From Chitinophaga niabensis (lineage in GTDB: Bacteria > Bacteroidota > Bacteroidia > Chitinophagales > Chitinophagaceae), in contig NZ_FSRA01000001.1 of NCBI RefSeq assembly GCF_900129465.1, forward strand, positions 186,001 to 250,000: a stretch of 64,000 nt of DNA, in the 5' to 3' direction. The translations under genes were made by a program, and so were the position numbers. The notes under the pieces were generated by a model, which was not told where the DNA came from, ran no database searches, and saw nothing but the letters and a program-made list of their open reading frames with translations. Below are positions 41,239 through 50,204 of the stretch, in pieces. Numbering within the stretch: position 1 is the first letter of the stretch; each line of letters starts with the position of its first letter.

Positions 41239-42888
41239 ATGAACCCCATAAATGAATTGCTGGAAAAAGCACGGAAGTTAAATGAGGATAAAAGGTATAA
41301 GGATGTAATTGATCTCCTTACTGTAACGTTACTTGCATCCTACGATAACCCGGAGCTTTCCGCAGAAAAGGCCAGGGCGCATCTTAAACTGGGAGAAACT
41401 AAGCTCTTTTTTATAATAGCAGACAAACTGAGATCTCAGAAACCGGAGTTGTCAGAGGAACTGTACAATGAGGCCATTAAACACTACAACAGTATTGTTA
41501 ATGCAGCGCCGGACAAAGGAGGCATCTATCATTCTATTGGTGTAGCTTATCAAAGGCTTAAGCAATTTGAAACATCCATTGAATACTTTGATAAAGTAAT
41601 TAAGATCAAACCAACTGCCATCGCCTACCATGGGCTGGGATATGGTTATAAAGAACTGGAACAGGTTGATAACGCTATTCTCTTCTACAATAAAGCGATT
41701 GATCTGGATGCGGGCCTTACGGAGGCTTATCTCAGTTTAGGAATTATTTATAAGGAACTTGAGCAATACGATAAATGCATTTATTACTATTCCAAAGCTA
41801 TTGAGGTAAACCCGGATTATGATAGTTCGTATTATAACAGGGCCTTAGCATACAATGCAAGGGAAGAATACAGGAAAGCATTGGCTGATTATGAAAAGTA
41901 TGTAGAACTGACCAAGGATTCTCCTGATTATTTTACCACATTAGCCCAATCCAAGATCATTGAATTAGAGAAGTTAATAGACAACCCGGACGCTATTAAT
42001 ATTAACGAACTGATCAACAGTATCAAGAAACTCCTTTTATTCAATGATACAACTGTTACGCATTACACCAGCCTTTCCGGTGCAAAGGCTTTGGTTTTGG
42101 ATAACAGCCCGTTCAGGATCTCTGAAGGCGCCTATCTCAACGATACTTCAGAAGGCCGTGAACTTTTTAACTATTTGTCGTTTCACGTAAAATCAAAAAC
42201 CTATCACGATACCATTGCAGAGCCTTTTGCTATAAAACCCTTTATTGGAAGTTTTGTGGCGGAGAATAAACATAATGATCTTACCTTATGGCGGATGTAT
42301 GGAAAGGAAGCAAAAGAAGAAGCAAAAGGATGTGCTATCACATTCAGAAAGGATGAGTTCCTGGATAACCTGAAAAAGAAGCTGACTTCAGACCGTAAGA
42401 ATCCGCTTACTGTGAACAGCGATGAAGAGTTTAGTTTTTACAGGGTAGCATATTACAGCAATGATCAAAAAGATAAGTTTGTGATCCCAGGGGCTTCAGA
42501 ACAGGATGAAGAAGCATTGAATAAATATATGGAAGACCTGGCTTTTAACATACAGGGTTTTAATAAGAATAAACCAGATCTGAACAGTACCCAGCACATA
42601 CTTAAAATGCTGAACGAAATAGCTTATCTGTTCAAAAGCGCAGCCTACCAGTATGAGCATGAATTAAGACTGGTTGTAAACGGAATTGGTATTGATAAAA
42701 TGATCCTGAAGGACTTTACACCACCTAAAGTATTTATAGAACTGATAAACATCGATTCCGTTCTGAAAAAGATCACGCTTGGTCCCAAGGTAGAAAGGGC
42801 AGATGAATGGGCGGCGGCCTTCTTTTATAAATTAGATAAAGATGGTCATCATCCTGAGATCCTGATCTCTCACCTTCCCTTCAAATAA
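41239..42888 (+). CDS. TPR-DUF2971 fusion protein
   Basis: The 549-residue protein combines at least four N-terminal TPRs (residues about 75-230; SIGVAYQRLKQFETSIEYFDKVIKIKP and LSLGIIYKELEQYDKCIYYYSKAIEVNP) with a C-terminal DUF2971 region beginning THYTSLSGAKALVLDN at about residue 275 and including AYLNDTSEGREL and LTLWRMYGKEAKEE. DUF2971 proteins are of unknown function and frequent in accessory and defence islands. The coding sequence is clearly more AT-rich than its neighbours, suggesting transfer. No partner gene is obvious. Confidence 0.8.
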   Translation: MNPINELLEKARKLNEDKRYKDVIDLLTVTLLASYDNPELSAEKARAHLKLGETKLFFIIADKLRSQKPELSEELYNEAIKHYNSIVNAAPDKGGIYHSIGVAYQRLKQFETSIEYFDKVIKIKPTAIAYHGLGYGYKELEQVDNAILFYNKAIDLDAGLTEAYLSLGIIYKELEQYDKCIYYYSKAIEVNPDYDSSYYNRALAYNAREEYRKALADYEKYVELTKDSPDYFTTLAQSKIIELEKLIDNPDAININELINSIKKLLLFNDTTVTHYTSLSGAKALVLDNSPFRISEGAYLNDTSEGRELFNYLSFHVKSKTYHDTIAEPFAIKPFIGSFVAENKHNDLTLWRMYGKEAKEEAKGCAITFRKDEFLDNLKKKLTSDRKNPLTVNSDEEFSFYRVAYYSNDQKDKFVIPGASEQDEEALNKYMEDLAFNIQGFNKNKPDLNSTQHILKMLNEIAYLFKSAAYQYEHELRLVVNGIGIDKMILKDFTPPKVFIELINIDSVLKKITLGPKVERADEWAAAFFYKLDKDGHHPEILISHLPFK

Positions 42889-42903
42889 ATCCGTATCTTT
42901 GAT

Positions 42904-42944
42904 ACATAGGTTGTTCCGGGAATGGGACAACCTATGTTATTTTA
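42904..42944 (+). terminator. Terminator after the TPR-DUF2971 gene
   Basis: A 14-bp stem (ACATAGGTTGTTCC at 42904-42917 with GGGACAACCTATGT at 42924-42937, one wobble) is followed by TATTTTAA. It closes the monocistronic gene. Confidence 0.8.
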
Positions 42945-42970
42945 ACACTTCCCTCCGAACGAAGCCCAGG

Positions 42971-42997
42971 CGAACCTGTAACGAACCTGTACCGAAC
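42971..42997. repeat. Short 11-bp tandem repeat
   Basis: CGAACCTGTAA (42971-42981) and CGAACCTGTAC (42982-42992) are followed by a partial third copy CGAAC (42993-42997). An isolated CGAAC lies at 42956. The unit length equals that of the array at 5728, but the sequence differs. Confidence 0.7.
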
Positions 42998-43018
42998 AAA
43001 TGATATCGCTGCCGGATG

Positions 43019-43447
43019 TTAAAATGCTACCAGTTTCCTGAAATTCCTGGCCAGCGGATAGAGGATCAGCGCCTGCAGGATTCCCGTTAATTCAAATATT
43101 ATATCATTAGGGGCCTCGTATGTGGGCGGCGGAAATAACACTTTGAAAAGGGAAGAATTGCCTGTAAAAGGAAAAACGATATTTTTGATCAGGTGATTGT
43201 ATACGCCTTCATACAGTCCGATTCCCAGCATGGGAAATAGCAATACTGCCAGCAGATAGGAAACCAGTAATATCCTCCCGGGCCTGCGGGCATAAAGATA
43301 ACCCAGTGCCAAAACGAGGAGCATTGCAGGAACAGCAAAGAAAATAATGTGTAAACGCCAGGGGGTATCATAAATGATGGCGCCGTATACATGATGAATG
43401 CAGGTAGTGAGTAATAAAAGAAAAGTGAGGAATGTGGTCCTTTGCAT
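43019..43447 (-). CDS. Hypothetical membrane protein
   Basis: The 142-residue protein has four hydrophobic stretches (TFLTFLLLLTTCIHHVYG, IIFFAVPAMLLVLALGYLY, ILLVSYLLAVLLFPMLGIG, ILQALILYPLA). No family was recognised. It is divergent from an HxlR regulator 108 bp away, which may control it. Confidence 0.6.
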   Translation of the reverse strand: MQRTTFLTFLLLLTTCIHHVYGAIIYDTPWRLHIIFFAVPAMLLVLALGYLYARRPGRILLVSYLLAVLLFPMLGIGLYEGVYNHLIKNIVFPFTGNSSLFKVLFPPPTYEAPNDIIFELTGILQALILYPLARNFRKLVAF

Positions 43448-43555
43448 AATATTGTTTTTTTTGACAAAGGTGGAAGTTATCTGTTGGAGAAGAGATAGGT
43501 AACCAAAAGCTCACCTGGTCCCTTTTATTGTTACTTATTTGAAAATCAATTGATC

Positions 43556-43915
43556 ATGAAAGAAGAGATCCTGATATATCCGCCGGCATTATGCCCTTTT
43601 GCCCTCACTGTGCAGATCATCGGCGGGAAATGGAAACCATTGATCCTCCACCTGGTATCCAGTGGAGCCAACAGGTTCAGCCTGCTGGAAAAACACCTCC
43701 CCGGTATCAGCCGGAAAATGCTGGCAAATCAATTACGGGAAATGGAAAAGGATGGATTGCTCACCCGCGAGATCTTTGCGGAAGTACCGCCAAGGGTGGA
43801 ATATAGTTTAACAGAAATGGGTACATCCCTGCTGATAGCTGTTGAGCCAATGCTGAAATGGGGAGAGAAATATTTAACGCCGCAGTATAAGCGTCATACA
43901 GCACTACATAGTTAA
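43556..43915 (+). CDS. HxlR-family winged-helix regulator
   Basis: The 119-residue protein has the HxlR core CPFALTVQIIGGKWKPLILHLV, a recognition region (ISRKMLANQLREMEKDGLLTRE) and the wing (VPPRVEYSLTEMG). Cys13 is in the conserved sensor position. ATG at 43556 gives the usual N-terminus; a TTG at 43550 is disfavoured. It is divergent from the membrane protein gene at 43019 and overlaps the convergent hlyIII gene by 12 bp. Confidence 0.92.
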   Translation: MKEEILIYPPALCPFALTVQIIGGKWKPLILHLVSSGANRFSLLEKHLPGISRKMLANQLREMEKDGLLTREIFAEVPPRVEYSLTEMGTSLLIAVEPMLKWGEKYLTPQYKRHTALHS

Positions 43916-44542
43916 AAGCACTGCTACATAATGGCACACAGCTGCTGCCAATACCAGGCCATGCCATATCGCATGTGTATAAGTGCGTTTATCACGGATG
44001 TAAAAATACACACCGATAGAATATAAGGCACCACCAATGCATAACAACGTGATCACAGAAACAGGCAGCGTTGTAAAGAACCTTCTTCCGCCTACAACCA
44101 GTATCCAGCCCATAAGCAGGTAGATAATGGTAGAGATGATATCAAATTTGCCCGTAAACCATGTTTTGAAAAAGATGCCCACTGCCGTTAATCCCCATAA
44201 TACAGAAAGCAGTGTTATACCGAAGGCATTATTCATATATACCAGCAGGAAAGGGGTGTAAGTACCTGCAATAAGGAAGTAGATACTGATATGATCAAAG
44301 ACGAGGAACAACTTCTTTACAGCTGGTTCCTGCGAGAGATGATAGACCGTGGAACAGGTGAAAAGCAGGATGAAACAAAAACTGTAGATGCCTGCTCCCA
44401 CAATACCCGGTGTATTACCATGTGTGGCAGCAATACCTGTTAATACCGGGAGGGCGCTTAGTCCGAATACGATCCCAAAAGCATGTACCAGTCCGTTTAC
44501 GATCTCCTGTTTCCGGTTATATTTAGTTTGCTGCAGTATCAT
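43904..44542 (-). CDS. Hemolysin III (HlyIII/PAQR)-family membrane protein
   Basis: This seven-helix protein has the HlyIII signatures: KQEIVNGLVHAFGIVFG with the first metal-ligand His, TCSTVYHLSQEPAVKKLFLVFDHISIYFLIAGTYTPF, and RDKRTYTHAIWHGLVLAAAVCHYVAVLL. Three conserved His likely bind zinc as in PAQR receptors. The ATG at 44542 gives 212 residues; a GTG at 44572 would give 222 but overlaps a TACATTTG -7 element (44567-44560), so the shorter form is preferred. The true function is unclear (lipid hydrolase-like in related families). Confidence 0.88.
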   Translation of the reverse strand: MILQQTKYNRKQEIVNGLVHAFGIVFGLSALPVLTGIAATHGNTPGIVGAGIYSFCFILLFTCSTVYHLSQEPAVKKLFLVFDHISIYFLIAGTYTPFLLVYMNNAFGITLLSVLWGLTAVGIFFKTWFTGKFDIISTIIYLLMGWILVVGGRRFFTTLPVSVITLLCIGGALYSIGVYFYIRDKRTYTHAIWHGLVLAAAVCHYVAVLLTM

Positions 44543-44658
44543 TGCCGTGTCGGTTTTGGCAAATGTACCCACAATTTAATAACGCTGATTGTATCCGGGC
44601 AAGTTGCGGTTACTTTAACAATTTTGCAACATTTGCCAAGGGAAGTGCAGTGGTGTAT

Positions 44659-44895
44659 CTATTCTTCCTGCATGTCCAGTTCCAGCAGTTTGCTGATACC
44701 GGCGTATTCTGCTGCTGCATCAGGGCAAAGCACATTGCCTGAGGAAAACATACTTCTCTCTGTTACCGCATCTATATCTTCCTGTGTGATCAGGCGGTTT
44801 AGCCTGTGTGTGAGATTTTCTGACAGGTTAACTAACTTATTGATCCGCTCAATGGCCGCGTTGTAGATCTCTTCGTAATAAAAAAGCATATTCAT
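44659..44895 (-). CDS. Small acidic hypothetical protein
   Basis: A 78-residue frame starts at the ATG at 44895 and reads as a soluble helical protein (YYEEIYNAAIERINKLVNLSENL and ITQEDIDAVTERS). It overlaps no other gene and lies alone between the hlyIII and LysR genes. No family was recognised. Confidence 0.5.
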   Translation of the reverse strand: MNMLFYYEEIYNAAIERINKLVNLSENLTHRLNRLITQEDIDAVTERSMFSSGNVLCPDAAAEYAGISKLLELDMQEE

Positions 44896-44970
44896 AAAGC
44901 ACGATTGTGCTGTAAATGTAGGCTTTAGTGTATAACTATAACTATATGTAAATGTTATGACCTATAACTA

Positions 44971-45867
44971 TTAGTTATACAGCGATCTTGCCATTTTTAT
45001 GAAACGCTTGTTCAGCTCACTGGTTTCTCCCTTTCGCTGAATGAAATAAAAGCTCCTTTCAATGCGCAGGCCTTCAAATTGAAGGATCACCAGTTCTCCG
45101 TGCTGCAGTTCTTTCATAATAGACCGGGTGGAGAGGAATCCTACGCAATCAGATTCCAGCAGAAAGTTTTTCAGGGCTTCGGTGCCTCCCAGTTTGATAT
45201 TGATCTTCAAATCGTTCAGGCGTATCCTGCTTTTAGCTAAACCTTTCTTTATTGCTTCCAGGGTACCACTTCCTCTTTCCCTGATTGCTACGGACATATT
45301 TAACAGTTCCTTAAGACTATATGTTTTTTTCCTGGCCAGCGGATTATCCTGGCTGCACACTGCAACGATCTGATCTTTCACAAAAGGCTGGTAAGTAATA
45401 TTAGTGAGTTTCCCCTTCTCTTCTGTTACGCCGATATTGATTTCTTTATCCAGCAAGGCCTGTAATACTATTTCACTGTTCCTGTTCAGCAGGGAGATGT
45501 CTACCTGCGGATATTCCCTGTGAAAGGCAGACATTACCCTGGGCAGAATATACAGCGCGGCGGTAGTGCTGGCACCAAGGTTTAAGATGCCGGTAGCCTG
45601 TTGTTTGTCGTGCATCACGGAAATGTCAAATTCCGTTTCCTTTTGTATGAGCCGCACTGCTAAGAGCCTGTTATACAGTAAATGCCCTGCTTCTGTGAGT
45701 TCTATCTGCAGTCCTTTTCTCTCAAACAGTTTGGTTTTGTATTGTTCTTCCAATCCTTTTATGTGATTACTCACAGCGGGCTGGGAAATGAACAATACCT
45801 GGCTGGCCTTTGAGAAGCTCTTCTGGTGGGCTACTTCCATAAAAACCTCGTGACGGGTAGAAAGCAT
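44971..45867 (-). CDS. LysR-family transcriptional regulator (CysB/CbbR-like)
   Basis: The 298-residue protein has the N-terminal LysR HTH (FMEVAHQKSFSKASQVLFISQPAVSNHIKGLEEQYKTKLFER) and a substrate-binding domain starting near residue 92 (GILNLGASTTAALYILP). It is divergent from the Gfo/Idh/MocA oxidoreductase gene across a 75-bp interval, the typical layout for control of that neighbour. The ligand is unknown. Confidence 0.92.
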   Translation of the reverse strand: MLSTRHEVFMEVAHQKSFSKASQVLFISQPAVSNHIKGLEEQYKTKLFERKGLQIELTEAGHLLYNRLLAVRLIQKETEFDISVMHDKQQATGILNLGASTTAALYILPRVMSAFHREYPQVDISLLNRNSEIVLQALLDKEINIGVTEEKGKLTNITYQPFVKDQIVAVCSQDNPLARKKTYSLKELLNMSVAIRERGSGTLEAIKKGLAKSRIRLNDLKINIKLGGTEALKNFLLESDCVGFLSTRSIMKELQHGELVILQFEGLRIERSFYFIQRKGETSELNKRFIKMARSLYN

Positions 45868-45942
45868 AACATCACATTTTAGACAAAGTATCGAAAAATT
45901 AAGAATTTCGGCTGTATTTTGTTGTTTTAAAGCAATAGCACC

Positions 45943-47019
45943 ATGAAATCCTTTTTTTGTTCCTTACTGTTAACAGGCCTGTATATCACCAGCTTTGCCC
46001 AACAACCCATAAAAGTAGTAGTGGCAGGTATGAACCACGATCATATCCATACCATTTTGCGGCAGTACACGCAGGGAAAAGTGAATATCATTGGTATTGC
46101 AGAACCCAATAAGCAGTTGCAGCTTAAATATGGCAAACAATACCGCATTCCGGATTCCCTTTTCCATGATGATCTGAAGAAGGTATTGCTAAGCCGGAAG
46201 CCGGATGTGGTGGTAGGATACAATGCAGTAGGAGAGCATCTGAAAGTGGTGCAGGTCTGTGCGCCGCTTGGCATTCCGGTGATGGTGGAAAAACCGCTGG
46301 CTGCTACTTTACAGCAGGCAAAAGAAATAGAGAAGCTGGCTACGCAGTATAAAATTAAAGTACTCACCAATTATGAAACTACCTGGTATGCATCTTACCA
46401 CGATGTATATAACACCATCAGCAAAGACAGTATTGGCCAGATCAAAAAGATGGTGGTGCACGACGGACACCAGGGCCCCAAAGAAATAGGCTGCAGCGCG
46501 GAGTTTTTGAGCTGGCTCACTGATCCGGTATTGAACGGCGCAGGCGCTCTCAACGATTTTGGTTGTTATGGTGCAGACCTGATGACATGGCTGATGAAAG
46601 GGCAACGCCCTATTGCAGTAACGGCCATCACCAGGCGTTATAAACCGGAAGTATATCCCAAAGTTGACGATGATGCTACCATCCTGGTAGAATATCCCGG
46701 TGCTACAGGATTGATCGAAGCTTCCTGGAACTGGCCTTTCTCTATCAAAGACCTGGAAGTGTTTGGGGTAACAGGTTACCTGCATGCATTGGATGGTGTG
46801 AACATTACCAGCCGTATGCGGGAGAATAAAAAAGGGGTGAAAGTAGCAGAACCACTCAAAGCGCCCTTTAATGATCCGATCGTTTATTTAACGGCGGTAT
46901 TGCGCAATGAACTACCCGGCACAGATGATCTTTCTTCTTTAAAATATAACATGATCGTAATGGAGATACTGGATGCTGCCAAACGTTCCGCAGCCAGCGG
47001 TAAACGAATTGTGTTATAA
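45943..47019 (+). CDS. Gfo/Idh/MocA-family oxidoreductase (exported)
   Basis: The 358-residue protein has a signal peptide (LYITSFAQQ) followed by a Rossmann NAD(P)-binding domain (VVVAGMNHDHIHTILRQYTQG; PDVVVGYNAVGEHLKVVQVCA; VMVEKPLA with the family's EKP) and a C-terminal GFO domain (residues about 150-270). Its start and export signal suggest a periplasmic sugar-modifying oxidoreductase. It overlaps the convergent hydrolase gene by 6 bp. The LysR gene upstream may regulate it. Confidence 0.9.
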   Translation: MKSFFCSLLLTGLYITSFAQQPIKVVVAGMNHDHIHTILRQYTQGKVNIIGIAEPNKQLQLKYGKQYRIPDSLFHDDLKKVLLSRKPDVVVGYNAVGEHLKVVQVCAPLGIPVMVEKPLAATLQQAKEIEKLATQYKIKVLTNYETTWYASYHDVYNTISKDSIGQIKKMVVHDGHQGPKEIGCSAEFLSWLTDPVLNGAGALNDFGCYGADLMTWLMKGQRPIAVTAITRRYKPEVYPKVDDDATILVEYPGATGLIEASWNWPFSIKDLEVFGVTGYLHALDGVNITSRMRENKKGVKVAEPLKAPFNDPIVYLTAVLRNELPGTDDLSSLKYNMIVMEILDAAKRSAASGKRIVL

Positions 47020-47898
47020 GAAGAACTGCGTTAAAGCAATCGCTGTTTCTTCCGGGATCTCTTCCGGGAAAAAATGTCCGCCGCTAACAGGCCATCCCTG
47101 TACATTATAAGCCCATTTCCGCCAGATGGCCAGCGGACCGCCATCTGTTTTGTACCAGTTATCCAATGCACTGTCTGCACTCCAAAGTACCAGCACAGGG
47201 CACTTTATGCGATGGCCATTGCTGAGGTCGTGCCTGTCATGATCATAGTCGAGCACAACCGAGGCTCTGTAGTCTTCACAGATAGCGTGTACATGTGCAT
47301 TGTTCCGCAAAGGTTCGATATAGGCATTTCTCACCTTCGTGGGAAAAACAGTACCCGGTGTTCCCCACTCATTGAGTGCATTGTCAATTACAGCATCGGG
47401 GGCGTTGGCAATAAGTATTTCCGGAAATGGTGCCGGTTGCGAAAGAAGCGACCATGGCCAGAAAGAAGTGGCCAATCTTTTATCTGCCCTGTCCCACACT
47501 TCAGCAGTAGGTATAATATCCAGTACGGCTAAACGCTCCACACGTTCCGGGTGATCCAGTGCCAGCCGGTAAGCAACCCGCCCTCCGCGATCATGCCCCG
47601 CCACTGAAAATTTCGGGAAGCCAAGCTGTTCCATTATTAAAACCATATCGTTTGCCATGGCACGTTTGGCGTAAGGAGTATGTTCTGCATCTGAAGAAGG
47701 ACAGCTGCTGCGTCCATATCCCCGGAGGTCTGCACAGATCACGGTGAAATGTTTTGCAAGTAAAGGTGCCACATCCCGCCACATCAGATGTGTTTGCGGA
47801 AAGCCATGCAGCAGTAATAATGGGGGGCCGCTTCCAAGCCTTTGCAAAAATATCGTTGCTTCAGGTGTTGTTAGTTTAAATGATTCAGTATTATTCAT
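47014..47898 (-). CDS. Alpha/beta hydrolase, haloacetate dehalogenase-like
   Basis: The 294-residue protein has LLLHGFPQTHLMWRDVAPLL (residues 33-52), ADLRGYGRSS, and AGHDRGGRVAYRLALDHP. In the last motif the nucleophile is Asp rather than Ser, as in haloacetate dehalogenases and epoxide hydrolases. Toward the C-terminus the LWSADSALDNW segment and SGGHFFPEEIPEE (catalytic His) complete the triad. It may cleave carbon-halogen bonds of haloacids or open epoxides; the similarity to fluoroacetate dehalogenases is strong by eye, but the substrate needs testing. Confidence 0.88.
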   Translation of the reverse strand: MNNTESFKLTTPEATIFLQRLGSGPPLLLLHGFPQTHLMWRDVAPLLAKHFTVICADLRGYGRSSCPSSDAEHTPYAKRAMANDMVLIMEQLGFPKFSVAGHDRGGRVAYRLALDHPERVERLAVLDIIPTAEVWDRADKRLATSFWPWSLLSQPAPFPEILIANAPDAVIDNALNEWGTPGTVFPTKVRNAYIEPLRNNAHVHAICEDYRASVVLDYDHDRHDLSNGHRIKCPVLVLWSADSALDNWYKTDGGPLAIWRKWAYNVQGWPVSGGHFFPEEIPEETAIALTQFFL

Positions 47899-47948
47899 AC
47901 CTGCTCTATTTCAAACTTGGTGCCACCTCCGCTGATCACTGCTGTTTA

Positions 47949-48500
47949 TTACTTTCTTTTGCTGATATCACAAAGCATATCCGAGTGGATATTCAACCCG
48001 ATATTCGTCAGGTTATAGAGATGTTCGCTGGCTACAAGGAAAACGATCTCGCAGATCTCCTGTTCTGAATAATAATTGGCCAAACGTTTAAAGATGATGG
48101 GATTCACTGTTTTATCTTTCGTTAGTTCTGTTACATAATCGAGTGCTGTTCTTTCTTTATCAGTGAAAAGCGAACTGGTGCTGTACTGATCTAAAGCATC
48201 GAACTTAGCTACATCCATAGATGCTTTTGCGGCAGCCCATCTGCCGGTATCTATGCAGAAAAGGCAAATATTGATACGTGCCACCTGTACACGGATCAGG
48301 GCAGCCATTTCCGGGGACATCTGTAACTTTTTATCCAGTTGCGAAACCTTTCCGTAGAACATGCCGAATGCGAGCGGCAACCTGGCAGAATGTACTTTTA
48401 AAGGCATTAATACTTTACCAAACTGGCGGCGTGTAAAGAAATAAACCATTTTCATGATCAGGCCTTTCGGCTTCTCGATCGGTGCAAGTAATGTTTCCAT
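47949..48500 (-). CDS. Carboxymuconolactone decarboxylase/AhpD-family protein
   Basis: The 183-residue protein has the AhpD-type CLFCID motif (CxxC near residue 80) in RVQVARINICLFCIDTGRWAA and the conserved ALDYVTELTKDK and EICEIVFLVASEHLYNLTNIGLN blocks. AhpD-like CxxC proteins act as peroxidase reductants or related redox enzymes. It is the last gene of an ECF42-type locus and has its own promoter element (48524-48547) matching the one before the other AhpD-like gene. Confidence 0.85.
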   Translation of the reverse strand: METLLAPIEKPKGLIMKMVYFFTRRQFGKVLMPLKVHSARLPLAFGMFYGKVSQLDKKLQMSPEMAALIRVQVARINICLFCIDTGRWAAAKASMDVAKFDALDQYSTSSLFTDKERTALDYVTELTKDKTVNPIIFKRLANYYSEQEICEIVFLVASEHLYNLTNIGLNIHSDMLCDISKRK

Positions 48501-48523
48501 TTTTGTATTGTTTCCCTAATAAG

Positions 48524-48547
48524 GATCGAACAAATGGAAATTGGACA
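48524..48547 (-). promoter_or_regulatory. Candidate ECF42 promoter 1
   Basis: On the minus strand TGTCCA (48547-48542), a 13-nt spacer and CGATC (48528-48524) lie 24 bp before the AhpD-like start. The same elements with identical spacing occur at 50693-50716. From memory the reported ECF42 promoter has a TGTCGA -35 and a CGA/TC-type -10. Confidence 0.65.
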
Positions 48548-48565
48548 GGCAGTGGGAAATATTTT

Positions 48566-49786
48566 TTAGGAAAGCTGACGGATCTTTTCCCGGATACCTT
48601 GTTTTTCCGGCTGGGTTTTGGCCAGATCATAGGCTTTTTGCAGGTTCAGCAAGGCTTTCCCGTTATCAATACCTTTATAGAGTTCCCCCAGCAGCAGGTG
48701 ATAGAAATGATTGTTTTCCAGTTTCAGCTTTTCCGCTTCTGCCAGCGCCTCTTTTTGTCCGTTGGCTTTATACAGCGCAAATGTTCTGTTAAGGGCTACA
48801 CTGGGAGAATAATTCACCATCAGTAATTGATTGTACAATTGTAGGATGTCCTCCCATTTTTCCGGGCTATCTTCTTTGATACAATGCCAGGCAGCGATCT
48901 TTGCTTCCAGGTGATAAGAACTGATCTCATCTCCCTGTGCAGAGCGCTCCAGGAAATGCCGGCCCTGATGGATCAACACAGTATCCCATAAGGCTTCGTT
49001 CTGTTGCTCATATAATACCAGGGTATCTTCATTCGTTTGCCTTGCATCAAACCGGGAAGCGTGGAAACACATGAGTGCAATCAATGCATTGGTTTTAGGC
49101 AGGTTGGTCTTCTCATATGCAGTGAGCATCAAACCAAGCCGCATGGCCTCTAAACAGAGGTCTTTCTGCAGCACCTGGTTTTGCGTTTGGGAATAATATC
49201 CTTCGCTGAACAGCAGGTAGATAATATGCAGCACATTATCCAGCCGTTTGGCTATTTCGCTTTCCGGTGGCAATTCCATCTTTATCTTTTCTGTCCGCAG
49301 CTTCTCCTTTGCCCTGAATAACCGTTTATTAATGGCTTCTTTGTTGGAGAGAAATGCTTCTGCTATTTCATCAATGCCAAAACCGCAGAGGATGCGTAAA
49401 GCCAGTCCTATCTGAGCTTCACTGGCAATAGCGGGATTGCAGACGGCAAAGAGCATCTGCAGCTGGCTGTCTTTAATATTCTCCTGGGAGAAGTTCAATT
49501 CTGCCTCTTCTGTTTCCTGGCTGGCAGATAGTGCCGGTTTTATCTTTTGATCGAAGATCTTATTCCTTCTGAAATGATGTGCTGTTTTTTGCTTGGCAAT
49601 AAGATACAACCAGGCAGTAGGGTTGGGGGGAATACCCTTTGCTTCCCACGTTTCTGTTGCCAGCAGGAAAGTTTCGCTCACAATGTCTTCTGCTGTTTCT
49701 ATATGCTGTAACCCGAACAGTTTACTGATAACAGCCACCATTTTGCTGAATTCCTGCTGGAACAGATGTTTTAATTCGTCTCTCAT
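48566..49786 (-). CDS. ECF42-type RNA polymerase sigma factor with C-terminal extension
   Basis: The 406-residue protein joins sigma region 2 (LKHLFQQEFSKMVAVISKLFGLQHIETAEDIVSETFLLATETW) and region 4 (LALRILCGFGIDEIAEAFLSNKEAINKRLFRAKEKLR) to a helical DUF6596-type C-terminal domain of about 230 residues, a layout diagnostic of the ECF42 group. ECF42 lacks an anti-sigma factor; the extension carries the regulatory function. The neighbouring DGPF/YCII gene (49828) is the hallmark partner. Confidence 0.9.
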   Translation of the reverse strand: MRDELKHLFQQEFSKMVAVISKLFGLQHIETAEDIVSETFLLATETWEAKGIPPNPTAWLYLIAKQKTAHHFRRNKIFDQKIKPALSASQETEEAELNFSQENIKDSQLQMLFAVCNPAIASEAQIGLALRILCGFGIDEIAEAFLSNKEAINKRLFRAKEKLRTEKIKMELPPESEIAKRLDNVLHIIYLLFSEGYYSQTQNQVLQKDLCLEAMRLGLMLTAYEKTNLPKTNALIALMCFHASRFDARQTNEDTLVLYEQQNEALWDTVLIHQGRHFLERSAQGDEISSYHLEAKIAAWHCIKEDSPEKWEDILQLYNQLLMVNYSPSVALNRTFALYKANGQKEALAEAEKLKLENNHFYHLLLGELYKGIDNGKALLNLQKAYDLAKTQPEKQGIREKIRQLS

Positions 49787-49827
49787 ATTAAATGGAAAAG
49801 GACCACAAGCGTGGTCCTCCGGATATA

Positions 49828-50163
49828 TTACATAATAGCCCTGATCTCTACACTGCCACCGTTGTCCAATACAGGACAGCCATGGGCTAAGGTGGTAGCT
49901 TCCTCCAGGGAGTCTGCCTTCACAATAATAAAACTACCGAGCCGTTCCCTGATCTCCACAAACGGGCCGTCTGTAATAACCCCGCCTGCTTTCAGTACTT
50001 TCCCATCCAGTGCAAGGCGGGTGCCATTGCCGGATATTCTGCCCTGTGCTGCTATGCCACCTGTCCAATCCATCCACTTTTTCTGCAGTACTTTCATTTC
50101 GCTTTCAGGTGTATTGCTATAATCAAAACTGGGTTGCCTGAATAATAAAGCAAACTCTTTCAT
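49828..50163 (-). CDS. YCII/DGPF-domain protein
   Basis: The 111-residue protein carries the DGPF motif in GGVITDGPFVEIRERLGSFIIVKADSLEEA and the C-terminal HGCPVLDNGGSVEIRAIM segment of YCII-like proteins. DGPF proteins accompany ECF42 sigma factors; their biochemical role is unclear. It starts 42 bp after the AhpD-like gene and lies 42 bp before the sigma gene. Confidence 0.9.
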   Translation of the reverse strand: MKEFALLFRQPSFDYSNTPESEMKVLQKKWMDWTGGIAAQGRISGNGTRLALDGKVLKAGGVITDGPFVEIRERLGSFIIVKADSLEEATTLAHGCPVLDNGGSVEIRAIM

Positions 50164-50204
50164 GTCGTTCTTATTTAAATGGTTATCGAATGTAGGAAAA
50201 AATA

